This document shows positions 45,118-56,424 of a stretch of DNA of 64,000 nt, one piece after another. A model generated the notes under the pieces. That model searched no databases, was not told where the DNA came from, and saw only the letters and a program-made list of their open reading frames with translations. The position numbers were made by a program, and so were the translations under genes. How positions within the stretch are numbered: position 1 is the first letter of the stretch; each line of letters opens with the position of its first letter. This DNA comes from Atkinsonella hypoxylon (lineage: Eukaryota; Ascomycota; Sordariomycetes; Hypocreales; Clavicipitaceae): positions 124,001 to 188,000 of the forward strand of contig JFHB01000012.1 of the NCBI GenBank assembly GCA_000729835.1, written 5' to 3'.

Positions 45118-47241
45118 CGATGAATTTTCGACACTCGCATGACAGTGTCTTGCTGTTAAAGGACGGTCAAGTATGGAAAGCCTCGATTGATACATTGGGA
45201 CACAAAACGAGAGACGATGCCACGAAGTGACCGAAGGCTATCCGATGACGACAGCGAAACCAAAACAGAATCAACCAGGGACCAAGGCCGTCTCTCCTTC
45301 GCGCCTGTCAATGGCGAGATATCGAGTAACTCAGCTGCCCACAGAAGTCACTGCCGTCTTGAGTGGTTGATGCAAATCTGAGTCTGGGGCATCCAAGCGT
45401 TGCATGAGACTACCGATACGGTGAGCTAAGACAGACAATGACGACATAGATCTACGGTTTGATTCGAGCCCCAAGGGCCTCGGCCGCAGAATAACTTGGA
45501 CAGTGCGATTGTGCTCCTGTGACAGAACGCTAGCGCAGTTGAGCAAGCCCCGTCATGAATTAGAGACAGAGGAGACGAGATGATTATTCAAAGTTCGGTC
45601 GAGGCAGTGGCACCAAGACACCAAGGTTTCCATGCAATCGAACAACGTTACTGCAGGCCGAAGTGGTACGAGTCAACCACGACAGTAGGAGAGACGAAGT
45701 GATCGGTCAAGCACGGAAGACAGCACGGAAGACAGCACGATGAAGATCAAACGAGATGAGGCGGGATGAATAAGTAATGTGGGAGAATAAAATCAAAGAA
45801 AGGACCACATAGAGGCGGATGAGCCAAGGGACTTCCTGCTGAGCCATACTTGTAACAAGAAGCATGAAAGGGGCAAGGGCCTTCCGCTTTTGACACTTGA
45901 TTACAGCATTCATTATGTGAGGCCCGTCATGAGCTTGGATCTTTTAGCAGCCGCTCAGAACGTTGAGTTGTTTCTTGCGCCATCTAATATCGCTAAATAC
46001 TGGACGAATAAGCACGAAAGCGACAGCGAAGCAACATCATCTTTGCAGTACGCTTTAGCACAGTCAACCCGCGTGTCAGGCCACTGCAGCAGGTATCACC
46101 GAGGCAAGCGATCTGAGGTGGGATGGCCAAGCAGGACGAGCAGCTACTCAGCAGACCATGAATGGCTTCTAGACAGACTACCTCGAGTTCATATTCTACT
46201 AACAAAATTTTTTTTAAAAAATTTGAAGAATCACAAGAACAAGAACCCACTGTCCAGACCAAGCAGACACAGCGCGAACCCGTGGCCGCCCGTATCTAGA
46301 GAAACAATGCAAGAGACATACATGATGAATAAAGGGCTGCATGACACGAATCGGTGTCGGCTCGCTGCACATCCCGGCCGAGCTGAGCTGTATGGACCTC
46401 AGTTCGGTCTCCCAAGATGACGTGTAGACAGGCCCGTTTTGGACAAAATCAAGTCCGATCTCACAAGAAGAACCAATCGGAACAGTCCGCGAAAAAAAGC
46501 ATCCAGAAACACCCATTATTGTACATCTAGACCAGGACAAGGACATGGGGTCCAAGCGAAATCGGGTGTAGGTAGAATGGACAGAAATTATATTTTTTTG
46601 CACCAACCAAAATAGGAATCGGCTAGGCTTAAAAAGGGAAAATATTCTCGCCCCACAAGCCAGATGGGACATCAAGGGGCGCAAATGGATGCCACTCGAA
46701 ATTCTCCGCGCATACACAAACGAAACAAGCTTCGCGGACATGTCTGATGTCTGAGCAGTCTGGTCTCCCTGCTCCGTAATCCGTATTGTCACGACCAAGT
46801 TTGTTGGTCCCCAAGTTATGGTTTGGGCGGGGGGACCGAGGGGCGACACGGTGTTTGCAGACAGCCGGCTTCTGATACTTTATCGGGTTGCACGGTTGGT
46901 CAGCTGCTGAGATCAATTACGAGTCATAAAGGGTTTGTTTACGTGTGTCGTTGGGGTTTTCATCTTTGACTCTGTGCTGCCCTTGGCTTGGCTTGCGCAT
47001 CTTGATAAGCGCCGAGAATCATGGATGGCACAGCGTTGACAACAGCTTCACGAGATGCCTTTCCTACTGTACACCGTCCGTCAAAACGTAATGTGTTGAG
47101 TCTGACTCGAAACTCCATTGCCCAGATCAAGCACACAACCTGCTGATTACATATAAAATCCTGGGAAAAAAAAAAAAAACCATATTCGCTCAATTCCGCG
47201 CCTTGCAGGCCATAAATCGCTAAGCGTCGCTCATGGGTTCT
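45118..47241. other. Convergent intergenic region
   Basis: 2.1 kb between the 3' ends of the bZIP and PPG1 genes. Overlapping ORFs on both strands (45890-46420 plus, 46214-46849 minus) are Ser/Arg/Cys-biased and share no protein-like pattern, so I leave them out. Confidence 0.4.
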
Positions 47242-48716
47242 TTACAAAAAGTAATCCGCGACTGGTTTCTTCGCTGGCATCCCCCGGGAGTCCTGCGGCG
47301 CAGCCTGGAAGACCCTGTAACGTCTTGCAGGACCATTCTTCACCAACTCGTCCGCTTCCAACATGACGCCACGTCCGCCATCACTGCGACTGACGTCCCC
47401 ATTGCTGCGGGCGAACAGGCCTATGCCAGATGGATCTTCAGAAAGCTCCAACACGGCGGCGACATTGCCGCAGCGGTAGCAGTAATTGGGGGCGGACCAC
47501 ACTGTCACGATGGAAGCGTCAAACATCTCCTTGAAGCCTTCCATGACGAGTTGGTGTGCGCGCGCAATCAAGCTGAGATCGTTGCGATGGTTGAACACCT
47601 TGACAATATCGGCGCCAAATAGGAAGCCTGCGCCACGCGGAGACAGTCCCCAGCCGTCGATATCATCTGGGTCAGACCAGAGGAGGTCGCACATGGCACC
47701 TTCGTGAGGCACCTCTTGCTTCCTGTCGATGAGGCGGATCTTATCAACCGTGTCAATCAGAGGACTCAAGCCGCCGTGGACACATAGCACCGCCCCGGCC
47801 AAGTTTCCTACGCTGCCGCTGCTGCAGCCAGAGGCGGCCGTGCCAGGCGGCCCTGTCTTTTCCCCGGCAGAGACACTGCTGCCATTAGCGCCGCATTCCT
47901 TGGTATTTCTGCTATGTGAGGATTCAGGCTGGTGTCGTTGACGAGCAAATCGGCTTATGATGGATCCATTCTGGTCGCACACTTCAATTTCCGTCTCGTC
48001 GTCGGCAGCTTGTTCTGAGTCCGGGTACAGCGTATTGGATGCGCCCAGAACGATTGCTCCGAGAGCTAAATAGTCAAATATATCGCAGCAGTACCTCCAG
48101 ACGTTGGCGCTGCCGTACTTTCGTAAACATTCGTCGTAAAAGCCATAAACAGTGGTTATTTGACGAGATTCATGGTTGCCGCGAATAAGAGTTATGCGGT
48201 CGGGGTATCGAACTTTCAAGCACAATAGTAGGAGAAATGTCTCCAGAGAGTAAAAGCCACGGTCGACGAAGTCACCTTCTTTCGCGTTAGTAACACGGCC
48301 TTCGAGAGCCAATGCGTGCCTGGATTGCAGTCTGGAATGACGGAGACGACGTGCCACGTACCCATGAAAAGATAATTGGTATCGGGTACATCCCCGCCGA
48401 CTCGGAAAAGCTCCATCAAATCGTGGAACTGGCCGTGAATATCGCCACATATCTGGATACCTTATCAATGATCATGTCCGGTTTTCGGCCGAGTGTTCTG
48501 TTGGTATTGCGTACCGTGACAGGCGCAGTCACTGTGACAACATTGCCTTCCTCGATCAGAAGCTCTCGCGCCCGATGGCATACCTCTCGAACTTGAGACT
48601 CAGGTATTGGTCGGCACATGCGAAGCTGTGCAATTGCTCTGGGCGTTCTCGATTAGCATTGTGTCTCGCGAACAGCATCTCGCCAGGCGGAAAACGGACT
48701 TGTCGAGCTCGCTCAT
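47242..48716 (-). CDS. PPG1: PP2A-like serine/threonine phosphatase Ppg1
   Basis: Four exons, 48716-48700, 48638-48515, 48452-48362 and 48275-47242, give 421 residues. The 17-nt first exon plus one base restores MSELDKAIAQLRMCRPIPES, the expected start. Catalytic metal motifs are ICGDIHGQFHDL, FMGDFVDRGFYSLE (across intron 3), LIRGNHESRQIT and VLCVHGGLSP; the C-terminus is DYFL, as in PP2A-type enzymes that are carboxymethylated. Between LGAIVLGAS and VLCVHGG lies an insertion of about 75 residues rich in Ser, Gly, Glu and Asp. In yeast, Ppg1 is a PP2A-like phosphatase tied to glycogen storage and, with the Far complex, to control of mitophagy. It is divergent from the small membrane protein gene. 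Confidence 0.93.
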
Positions 48717-49255
48717 GGCGTTTGACCTATCCTACGGGTCGCACGTGAGGCGCCGCGGTTGCTTATAACCAGGACTCGGTCAAGATTTGGGCAAATACAT
48801 CAGGTAGAATGTAATTTTTGATAAGGCTAAGATCGACAATCTGATGTGAGAAGGATGCGGGGGCTGGTTTGCAACATTTGATATTATGCCGATTCGCGCG
48901 GGCTGGGCTAGTTTGGGGAAGGGAGTGGGGGTTATTAAATTAAACTCTGAGTGAAGTCACTAGGCTGCCCCGCGACGCGACGCGACAGGGGTTAGGCTGC
49001 GTTGGATTGTGTGATGGGTTTGGTGCATAAGGAAATTCATTTTGCCGAAAGCTCCGGCTGGCTACTGCACAGCTAACGCAGCCAATGGGCGGATGTCGAA
49101 ATCAAATTGAGTTCATTGATCTGCAGCAGCGTATAGAACATGATCTTCTCATAACGTAAGCTGGCGAGCCTGTGCCTCTACGGCAGCATGCTAACACTTC
49201 AAGAGAACCCTTATTTGATCGCCCGATCCGACTTCAGAGCGTGCGTCCGGCAACC

Positions 49256-49624
49256 ATGCCGCCTCATCTTCATCCTAGGTCGCGCATGACCTCATCTCTC
49301 TTCGCTACGACAGTCATTGCCAGCTTCTTCGTCGTAGGGCTGCCTCATCTGTTGCCGTGTCCGGTGCCGCGAACCAAGTACACCGATGGCGAGATAGTGG
49401 TCGATGAGGATGGCAAACGGAGAAGATGGAGACGGCGAGACTCGCCTCCCGAGTCGCGGGATGGCATTGTGCAGTTTAACGCGAGGGCGGACGAACATGC
49501 GGACTCTGCGTCGGAACGGTCAAGGAGGGAATGCCCTGTTCCGAAACCAGGTGGCGTCTTGGGAGAGTGGTTGGGCTTCCACAAGAAGGATGACTTGCAG
49601 AGTGGGAAGCGGGTAGAACGGTGA
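49256..49624 (+). CDS. Small conserved-looking single-pass membrane protein
   Basis: The frame from Met 49256 encodes 122 residues (an earlier Met at 49172 would add 28). A basic start (MPPHLHPRSRM) precedes one membrane segment (SSLFATTVIASFFVVGLPHL), followed by LPCPVPRTKYTDGEIVVDED, a very basic patch (GKRRRWRRRD), a charged linker and the end ECPVPKPGGVLGEWLGFHKK. The twin CPVP motifs, one just after the membrane segment and one near the C-terminus, are distinctive. The basic head and small size fit an inner mitochondrial membrane or ER tail protein, but I cannot assign a function. The intact frame and ordered motifs argue that it is real. Confidence 0.7.
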   Translation: MPPHLHPRSRMTSSLFATTVIASFFVVGLPHLLPCPVPRTKYTDGEIVVDEDGKRRRWRRRDSPPESRDGIVQFNARADEHADSASERSRRECPVPKPGGVLGEWLGFHKKDDLQSGKRVER

Positions 49625-51715
49625 CAGGGACTTGATTCAATGTACTATTACGTGATGATAAAGGATAACAGCAATGTAGATGGGAAAGGGGGAAAATAGG
49701 AAAATCCGCACAATATTACAATATGTGACCTACCACCAAGACGCTACATCAGAAGGATTTTCCAACCTCAAGCACAAATCTTTTCATGTTGCACGCTCTC
49801 TTGGCTTTGCGACACGTTTATGGGTAACAGGGCCCAACCGATACGATGCACTCTTGCGAATCAGGCTCGAACAGTGACTCTACGTCAGCCGTGAAAGTTG
49901 CTATTTGAACCAACTTCTGGCAGCATAAGCCCATGATGGGCACAAACATTCTTCTATCGCCATGCCTAAGAGCTGTTCAACCTAGGTCCCAAGCAGCATG
50001 CTTTATATTTTTTTCCGGCTTCTGGCGATCGGATTTGGGCAGACGCTTTGAGAATCATCCCGCTTCTTTTTTTAAAAAACAAGGGAAAATGCTCTTTAGC
50101 TGGGTGAAGGGGAAGCAATTGAATAAAATTGTCGAAAGTACAAATTCTGGCATGGGCGAGCAAAGTGAGAGACGTAATGTCATGGTGCGGCACCGCAAGA
50201 CTATATTCTTCGGCTTCTATGACTATTCATTCGAGGTCCATGGTTGACCAGTGATCGTCAGTAAGCGACTGTGATTGCAGCCATGAGTAGCTAGCCATGG
50301 ATTTTACAGTTAGATTTTATAGAACATGGCGCGATTGCATCACACGTCGGCAATGGACTGGGAGGGCACTTGAACAATGACACCCTTTTCAATCCATTAG
50401 ATGAGCGTCCGTCCGGTCTCATATAGAACACCTGTCTCTTGACCTTGTTTGAACATCGGACGTATTTTAGATCCTCATAAGTATGACTTCTTTGCGAACT
50501 TGACGATGAAGCGCAGCTCATGGGCTACAAATTTCTAGTACGGCTCTAGAGCATCGCAACAAGAGAATCTGATGAGATTCTGGCCGCAAACTTATTGAAA
50601 AGTCTGTTATTTGGACGAGCAAATCGATTGATAAAGCAGCATAGACTGGCTTCTGCCTTAAAGGGAGAAGTTTGTTTCCAAGACTTCGTGGTCTGCTCAA
50701 TGTGGCACGGGCAGTCCGACTTGTGATGGACCAGCTCTTCGGTGAGCAGACGAGGCATAGAAGGCAGAAAATGACATCAGAATCGAGGGTTCATCCGTGA
50801 TTCTCTCTAAATGTGAGCGTGCCAACATGCACGCCATTTATTTGAACCGGCTCAAGTTCAAGTAGTAGGATTTGAGCTGCCTTTCAACATTAATGACCTG
50901 AATTTGAACCTACAGCACCTCGACCGCAGATACAGGCTGTCGTGGGCATAGGTAAGTGCACGCTCACTCAGTTTGTTTGCATTTTCTTTTGCGCATTTGC
51001 CTCTGACTAGTTGGGTCGTGTCTTGGGTAGGTAACTGCTTTGTTCACTAATAAAGAGAACACCTACAAGAGTTTTATTACACCATGTTGGGAATTTCGAT
51101 CCAGACATCATGGGAGCACCTTAATTTATCCTCGTCGTGGGCTCATGCTAACTGGTTGTAAGACGGCTGTTCAACTATTAGCATGTACATTCGTGCACAA
51201 GCCGGCGGGAGCTTGTTGGCGTTTCTGATATGGAGTCATCGGGACCACAGTTCATCTTGTTATGCTCAATACTGCTTTATTGGCTATTGCGTCGAGCATG
51301 ATATGCAGCTGGCCGTTTACCCATGGTAGATCGTCAGGAATCATGGCGGAATAGGGCCGATGGCAGCGCATGGGGCGCCACAGAGGATCTCTGCCGCACT
51401 AAAACAACTCTGCCGTGACACTCGAAGCAATTCCTTCCATCTTTTCAGGGGCAATGAGCGATCTTCTTGGGGAAATACAGAGAAACGATGAGGAATTTAG
51501 ACATGAATTGCATGCTGCGATGAGAGAAAGGAAGAATCTGTGACGCCATTTTGGTGGCAATAGCAGGTCGCCGTGGCAGCGTCTTCCAAACGTCAGACGA
51601 AGGAGCTGCTAATGAAATGGGGAAACTCGCATTTCCGGAGTATTACATTTGGCCATTATTTTCTCAGGTCGAGATTGCTGATTTCTCCCAGCACAGAGAC
51701 GAAATCCCCAGCATC

Positions 51716-51773
51716 CCCTTGCTGCCTTGCTGCCTTGCTGCCTTGCTGCTCTTGCTGCCTTGCTGCTCTTGCT
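51716..51773. repeat. CTGCCTTG/CTGCTCTTG tandem repeat
   Basis: Irregular tandem copies of CTGCCTTG and CTGCTCTTG over about 58 bp. Confidence 0.75.
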
Positions 51774-53281
51774 CCTCTCGGCCCGTAAGCTCCAGGGGTC
51801 TCCACCATGGGGCACTTGTACCACTCCCCCCACTTACAGGGTTCTAGCGCGCTGCGATCGACGCTTATCATGGTAGCCGAAGTTACCACATAATTTGGCA
51901 GGCCTCCAAATTATTAAATGATAGCATGGCTCCCTTGTAGCTTTTGTCGTAACTGGCGCAAAATTATTTGATAGGTCAGGTAATATGAGTGGCTTAGAAT
52001 ACGGGTTGGGTGTACAAGGAAAGAAGGTGCGACCCATCTTATGCAAACGGAGGTGCGTTTGGTAACCGCGATGCTGAACTGTTTGGAATTCCATCCCTCG
52101 TCATCCGTCATCAACGACAAAAACCACCAAGCCAGCTTCTTCTGAAGTGCTTATAGCTGATTGCCGAGGGACGGAGCAGTCTATCAAAAACGTACCCCGT
52201 CTAGAGTGTCTCTTATGGCTATATTGGCACGCAACACAAAGCAAAGCTTACGTCGTCAAATCAAGCCTTCTCCCATCAACGGACCGAGAATGCCGCTGGC
52301 GCAGACTAACAAAATACCTAGCGGCACGCAGTGATGCCGTCGTGCCGCCCGTGCCAGGACGCCGAGTCTGATACGATAAGTGCCGCCAAATACCATTTCT
52401 TTATGTGCGCTAAGGCGCCAAACAGAGGACGACAAGGTGAAAAGGCTAAAACGATATAGATATATATCACACACTGAATCTGACTTATATTACCTACCTA
52501 CCTAGACCCACGGTCGTAGTCATGCTGGATCCAGGCTCCGACAGCTTTGTGTATCCGGCTTTCCCACGACGCATTCTCTAATTGCGATGCACAAATAATG
52601 GGTGTCTTGGTTTGCTTATTGATGGCACCATGATGATGGATGTTTCATATGCCCACTCTTTTATTTTCTACTACGGACTACCTGCAGATAGTATGACTGA
52701 CAAAACAAGGGAAAAAAAAAAAAAAAAAAAAAAGGAAGACAATGCTCCCTTTCAGCTTGTGTTCCCACGGATGCTTTCCGCTTTACGCAGCGACGTGTTC
52801 TCCTCGAGCCCCTTGTTGTTGCAGAAGGCACTGGGACTGGGATTGACCAAAGACGAGAAGAGAAGATGCATCATGTATACCAAAAAAAGGGGGGGTTCTG
52901 GGGAAGATGTCGGACTCGCGCTGCCCTGTAATTACTCCGTATACTGGGTACCCCTAGTTAACTTGATACATATTTAGCAACGCGGAAGTGAACAAGGAGG
53001 CAGGCAGAGGCCCATCCCATGTCCTCCTTCCTTTCTTGGCTTGGCACCGCCTCCCTCCACCGCGCCGCTCAGCCTTGACATGGTGCTTTCCAAAACGCGA
53101 AGGAGACAACGAACCACTAGACCCAAGGCACACCAGTCAGGGGCGAGAAAAGTGCTTGGCACATTCAAAGCTAGAACTCAGGAGTGGCCCCTGAGCAGCT
53201 AATCATCTCCACTCAGCAAGGCCCCCCTCCCCCTCCCGGGCTCGTGTTGACGAGGCTCTGGGCTTTGGGTCTCAGGGACCT

Positions 53282-53316
53282 CCACGTCTCCACGTCTCCA
53301 CGTCTCCATGTCTCCG
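53282..53316. repeat. 8-bp tandem repeat
   Basis: TCCACGTC is repeated four times, the last copy with one change (TCCATGTC). Confidence 0.8.
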
Positions 53317-53781
53317 TCATCCGTAGCATAATTTTGGCATGGCGTCTTTTGAGCAAACAGGCATTTTGTGCCAAACGGCAAGTCGTTCATTATCAATGCC
53401 GCCCCTCACACTGCACCATGGTGCCAAGGTGTATGTCTTCCGCTCCCTTACTCCGCATAGCCATATACATTCAACCGTCTTTGTTTCTTCCTGTCAGGCT
53501 GACGACTCTACTGCCCCATCCGTTTGCATATGAAGGTGTTTCGGCTCGCGTGATCATATCCCTGTTTTGCTCTAACTTGCTAGTCGCAGTCGCCGTCACG
53601 GCTTCGAAACATCTACAAATATAATTGAGGGCGACCTGCTGGAGAGCTGAAGAGGGGAAGCAGCATTGACAACCGACGGAGCTGCGTAGCGAGAACCGTT
53701 GAAATATGAGAGAAACCCCCGAGCTTGTTGAACCGAGGATTGGACGGGTTACAAAGGCAGCTTGGTTTTAATTCAGCCATC

Positions 53782-54882
53782 ATGCATCGAGATGCAAAGG
53801 GCCCCATGGTGGCAGTCGCGACTGACGCGATTCCGGCCAGAGGCAACGACAACGACGACATGGTCTCAGACTCTTCTTTCAACTCCCGCTCCAACACATA
53901 CTTCACCTACCGCCCACTATCAAATCTGCCTACGCCGCCTCCAACCTACAAGGAAAATAAGTCGCCCTGCCTGGTTACCTCAGGTGACTCGGAGGATGAT
54001 GAGCCCACAAGTGCCAGATACAGAGGTTCGTTGTATATATAGCCTTATACCACCTTGCCAAACTTATCAAGTCTTTTCTTCTCTTCTTCTTGCCCCTTAA
54101 AGAAGCTGACCATATCATTCTTGTAAACAGGACCCGCCATTCACCTTGTTAATCTCATTCCGTCGTCTGCCTCGTTGACCCCAGCCTCCGTTCCTGATGT
54201 CCAAGCTCTCCTGAGCCGCGTCAACTTGCCAATCGAAACCATTGCTCTTGCGGTTTGCATTCTTGACAGCTTGGACAAGAAGTTTGCCCGCGCATGGAGG
54301 CTCTCCTGTCCATTACATCCCGGCACGCCAGTGCCCTCGCCCTCGTCCTCCATCAAACGACACAGTCTTCCGTCCACTCCCCTAGTCTACCAACGCCAGC
54401 AGCATCAAATGCTCCACATCGACTCCGTGCGCCCCGAGCTTATTATATTGGCAGCTTTAGTCATTGCTGCCAAGTTTACTGAGGATCCGCAACAACATAC
54501 ACAGTACTACTGTGATGTCTGGGCCAAGGGAATGTGGTCATATGATCAGCTCAACGTTACTGAGAGATGCATCATGGAAAGCCTGAATTATCGTATAATG
54601 CCACTCTGTGACGAGGATTGCCTGGCCGATGCGATGGTGGACATGCAGCTCGCCGGACGGCAGCTTGATTGGGATACGCGCGAATTGACGCCACCGGACA
54701 GCGTTGTGAGCGCTGAGAATGGCAGCAACTTCGTCCTTGGCCGTAGCAGGGCCAAGACAACCATCTCCTCTTCAGCAGTCGCTGGTCATAGCCACTCCCT
54801 GACGCCGTCAGAATTTCTATGCACTACGTCATCAACAGCGGCCACTCTACGGTCAGAAATGCCTAGTCCGTCGTATTTTTGA
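53782..54882 (+). CDS. Pho85-type (Pcl/Pas1-like) cyclin
   Basis: Two exons, 53782-54025 and 54131-54882, give 331 residues; a Met at 53725 would give 350. The N-terminal 80 residues are disordered (YFTYRPLSNLPTPPPTYKEN). The cyclin box begins after the intron: VPDVQALLSRVNLPIETIAL, AVCILDSLDKKFARAW, then RPELIILAALVIAAKFTEDP, QQHTQYYCDVWAKGMWSYDQ and NVTERCIMESLNYRI. The last part matches the helix order of Pho80/Pcl cyclins, which bind the Pho85 (CDK5-like) kinase. A Pro/Ser loop (about 125-150) interrupts the box after RLSCPLHPG. The C-terminus is Ser/Thr-rich. Closest in plan to S. pombe Pas1 and yeast Pcl proteins that act in G1/S or nutrient control; the exact kinase partner is inferred. 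Confidence 0.85.
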
Positions 54883-55561
54883 TGTTTTCTTTCATGGTTT
54901 CAGTCTCACGTTGGCCTATACGAGCAGTCTTATGCCCGTAAAGTATGTCTCGCGGGCGATGATTCAGCGGCCATATGAAACGATGTATAATTGGCATCTC
55001 ATGTCGATGGGACGTCGTCACCGAATATCCTCATTTTAGTATACAAAGGAATTTGACCGTAAATGATCGGGGCGATAAACGGCGTTAAGCTTTTCTTCTC
55101 TGCTTCTTTGTCCTCCAGATGGGCAATATTGTGCGATAATGGACGGTTCAGTTTCGGTTTCGTCGTTTTGGACATGTTTGCCTTCAAGGTTTATATACAT
55201 ACCCCTGCCTTGCTTTTTCGGATCGCTGGCGTCATTTGGGTTTTTTTTTTTTTTCATCCATCACATTGCGGCGGCGCAGCGGAATCATGCTTTGGTTCGT
55301 TGAATTTGCATGCATATACAACGGCTTGGTCTTGGCCGTGGTGGAAATTAGAAAAGTGTGTAGTCATGCATCTCCCCGGCCTCAGTGAGCGGCGTTGTGT
55401 CAAATGTGTCTGATTACAGGCTGCCACATGTAGGTATCGCTTTCAATAATCTAGTCTATGTCTTGACGGGCTATAAACGTACCTGCATGTGTTGGGATGT
55501 GACTCGAATTGAACACACATCAATGGCAACCAATTCTCAATTGACCCTCCTTATTGTTCTG

Positions 55562-56424
55562 CTAGGGGCTCAACCTTTCCACAATCCACTCGTCATCCTT
55601 TCCATCCCTTCCTTCCTCGCGCTCATACACGAAGCGATCATGTAATCGGCTCTCTCTTCCTTGCCAAAACTCGACTCTTGTCGGTATGATCCTCAAGCCT
55701 CCCCAGAACTCAGGCACCGGAATCTTCTCACAGCCCGCAAACTGCTTCTCCTTCTCAGCCACCCACTCTTCCAGCTGAGCTCTTCCGTCGTCCCCTTGCC
55801 CCCTCGGCTCCAAAACCTGACTCTGTCTGCTTGCCCAGGCACCAATCTTGCTCCCCCGCACTCGGGTGTCGAAGTACTCTTGACTCTCTTCTCTGGAATA
55901 CCGCGCAGCCACGCCTTCCACACGAACCTGTCTCTGCAAAGGACCCCAGTGAAAGACGAGCGCGGCATGAGGGTTCGTCGCCAAATCAGCTGCTTTGCGG
56001 GATGTCCCAAAGTTGGAGTAGATGACGAAGCCACCTTTGCTGTCCAGTTCCTTGAGGTAGACTACGCGGGAGGAGACGCGGCCGGAGGGCAATTCGGCGG
56101 TAGATAGGGTGCATGCCTCGGGCTGAGGGATTTTGGACGCCTGTGCTTCGGCGAACCAGTTGTTGAACTGGATGGTCGGCGTGGGCGCGAGCTGTGATTT
56201 CGAGAGGGTGAACTTGGTGAACTGTTCGGCTTGGCCGTGAGGCGAGGATCCGGCGGGGGCGACTTTTCAATTTTTTATTATTATTTTTTTTAATATTAAA
56301 ATTTTTTTTTTTTTTTTTGAACCAGTTCCGTCCACGGTTAGTGGCGTTGCTGGGACGAGCAGAGGTGAGTTTGATTGAACTTACAGATGAGTTTGTCTGC
56401 CGAGGGTGGATTGTGAAGGGCCAT
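55562..56424 (-). CDS. PDX3: Pyridoxamine 5'-phosphate oxidase (Pdx3)
   Basis: Two exons, 56424-56385 and 56262-55562, give 246 residues. The enzyme uses FMN and oxygen to turn pyridoxamine or pyridoxine phosphate into pyridoxal phosphate. The 40-nt first exon (MALHNPPSADKLI) joins to FAPAGSSPHGQAEQFTKFTL, giving the family start KLIFAP. Later blocks: TIQFNNWFAEAQASKIPQPE, SGRVSSRVVYLKELDSKGGF, VIYSNFGTSRKAADLATNPH, LVFHWGPLQRQVRVEG and the C-terminal REESRLHDR-type box (QGRESRLHDRFVYERE) with the final ERLSP. The 122-nt intron is unusual: most of it is an A/T homopolymer tract on the acceptor side, with no pyrimidine tract before GAAAAG. Confidence 0.93.
56270..56319. repeat. A/T low-complexity tract inside the PDX3 intron
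   Basis: On the plus strand an irregular TTATTATTATTTTTTTTAAT stretch runs into 17-18 T. It takes up the 3' half of the PDX3 intron. Confidence 0.85.

Larger units (their letters stand above)
49625..53781. other. 4.1-kb gene-free region
   Basis: No supported gene. It contains a CTGCCTTG tandem run (51716-51773), a long A-run (52710-52732), a TACTCCGTA motif (52933-52941), an ACCTACCTACCTAG motif (52492-52505) and a TCCACGTC tandem array (53282-53316). The last kilobase is probably the promoter and leader of the cyclin gene. Confidence 0.45.

Noticed and set aside
46214..46849. 211-codon minus-strand ORF
   Set aside because: It is rich in Cys, Ser, Arg and Trp in a pattern typical of random frames, lies between convergent genes and overlaps another spurious ORF on the plus strand.
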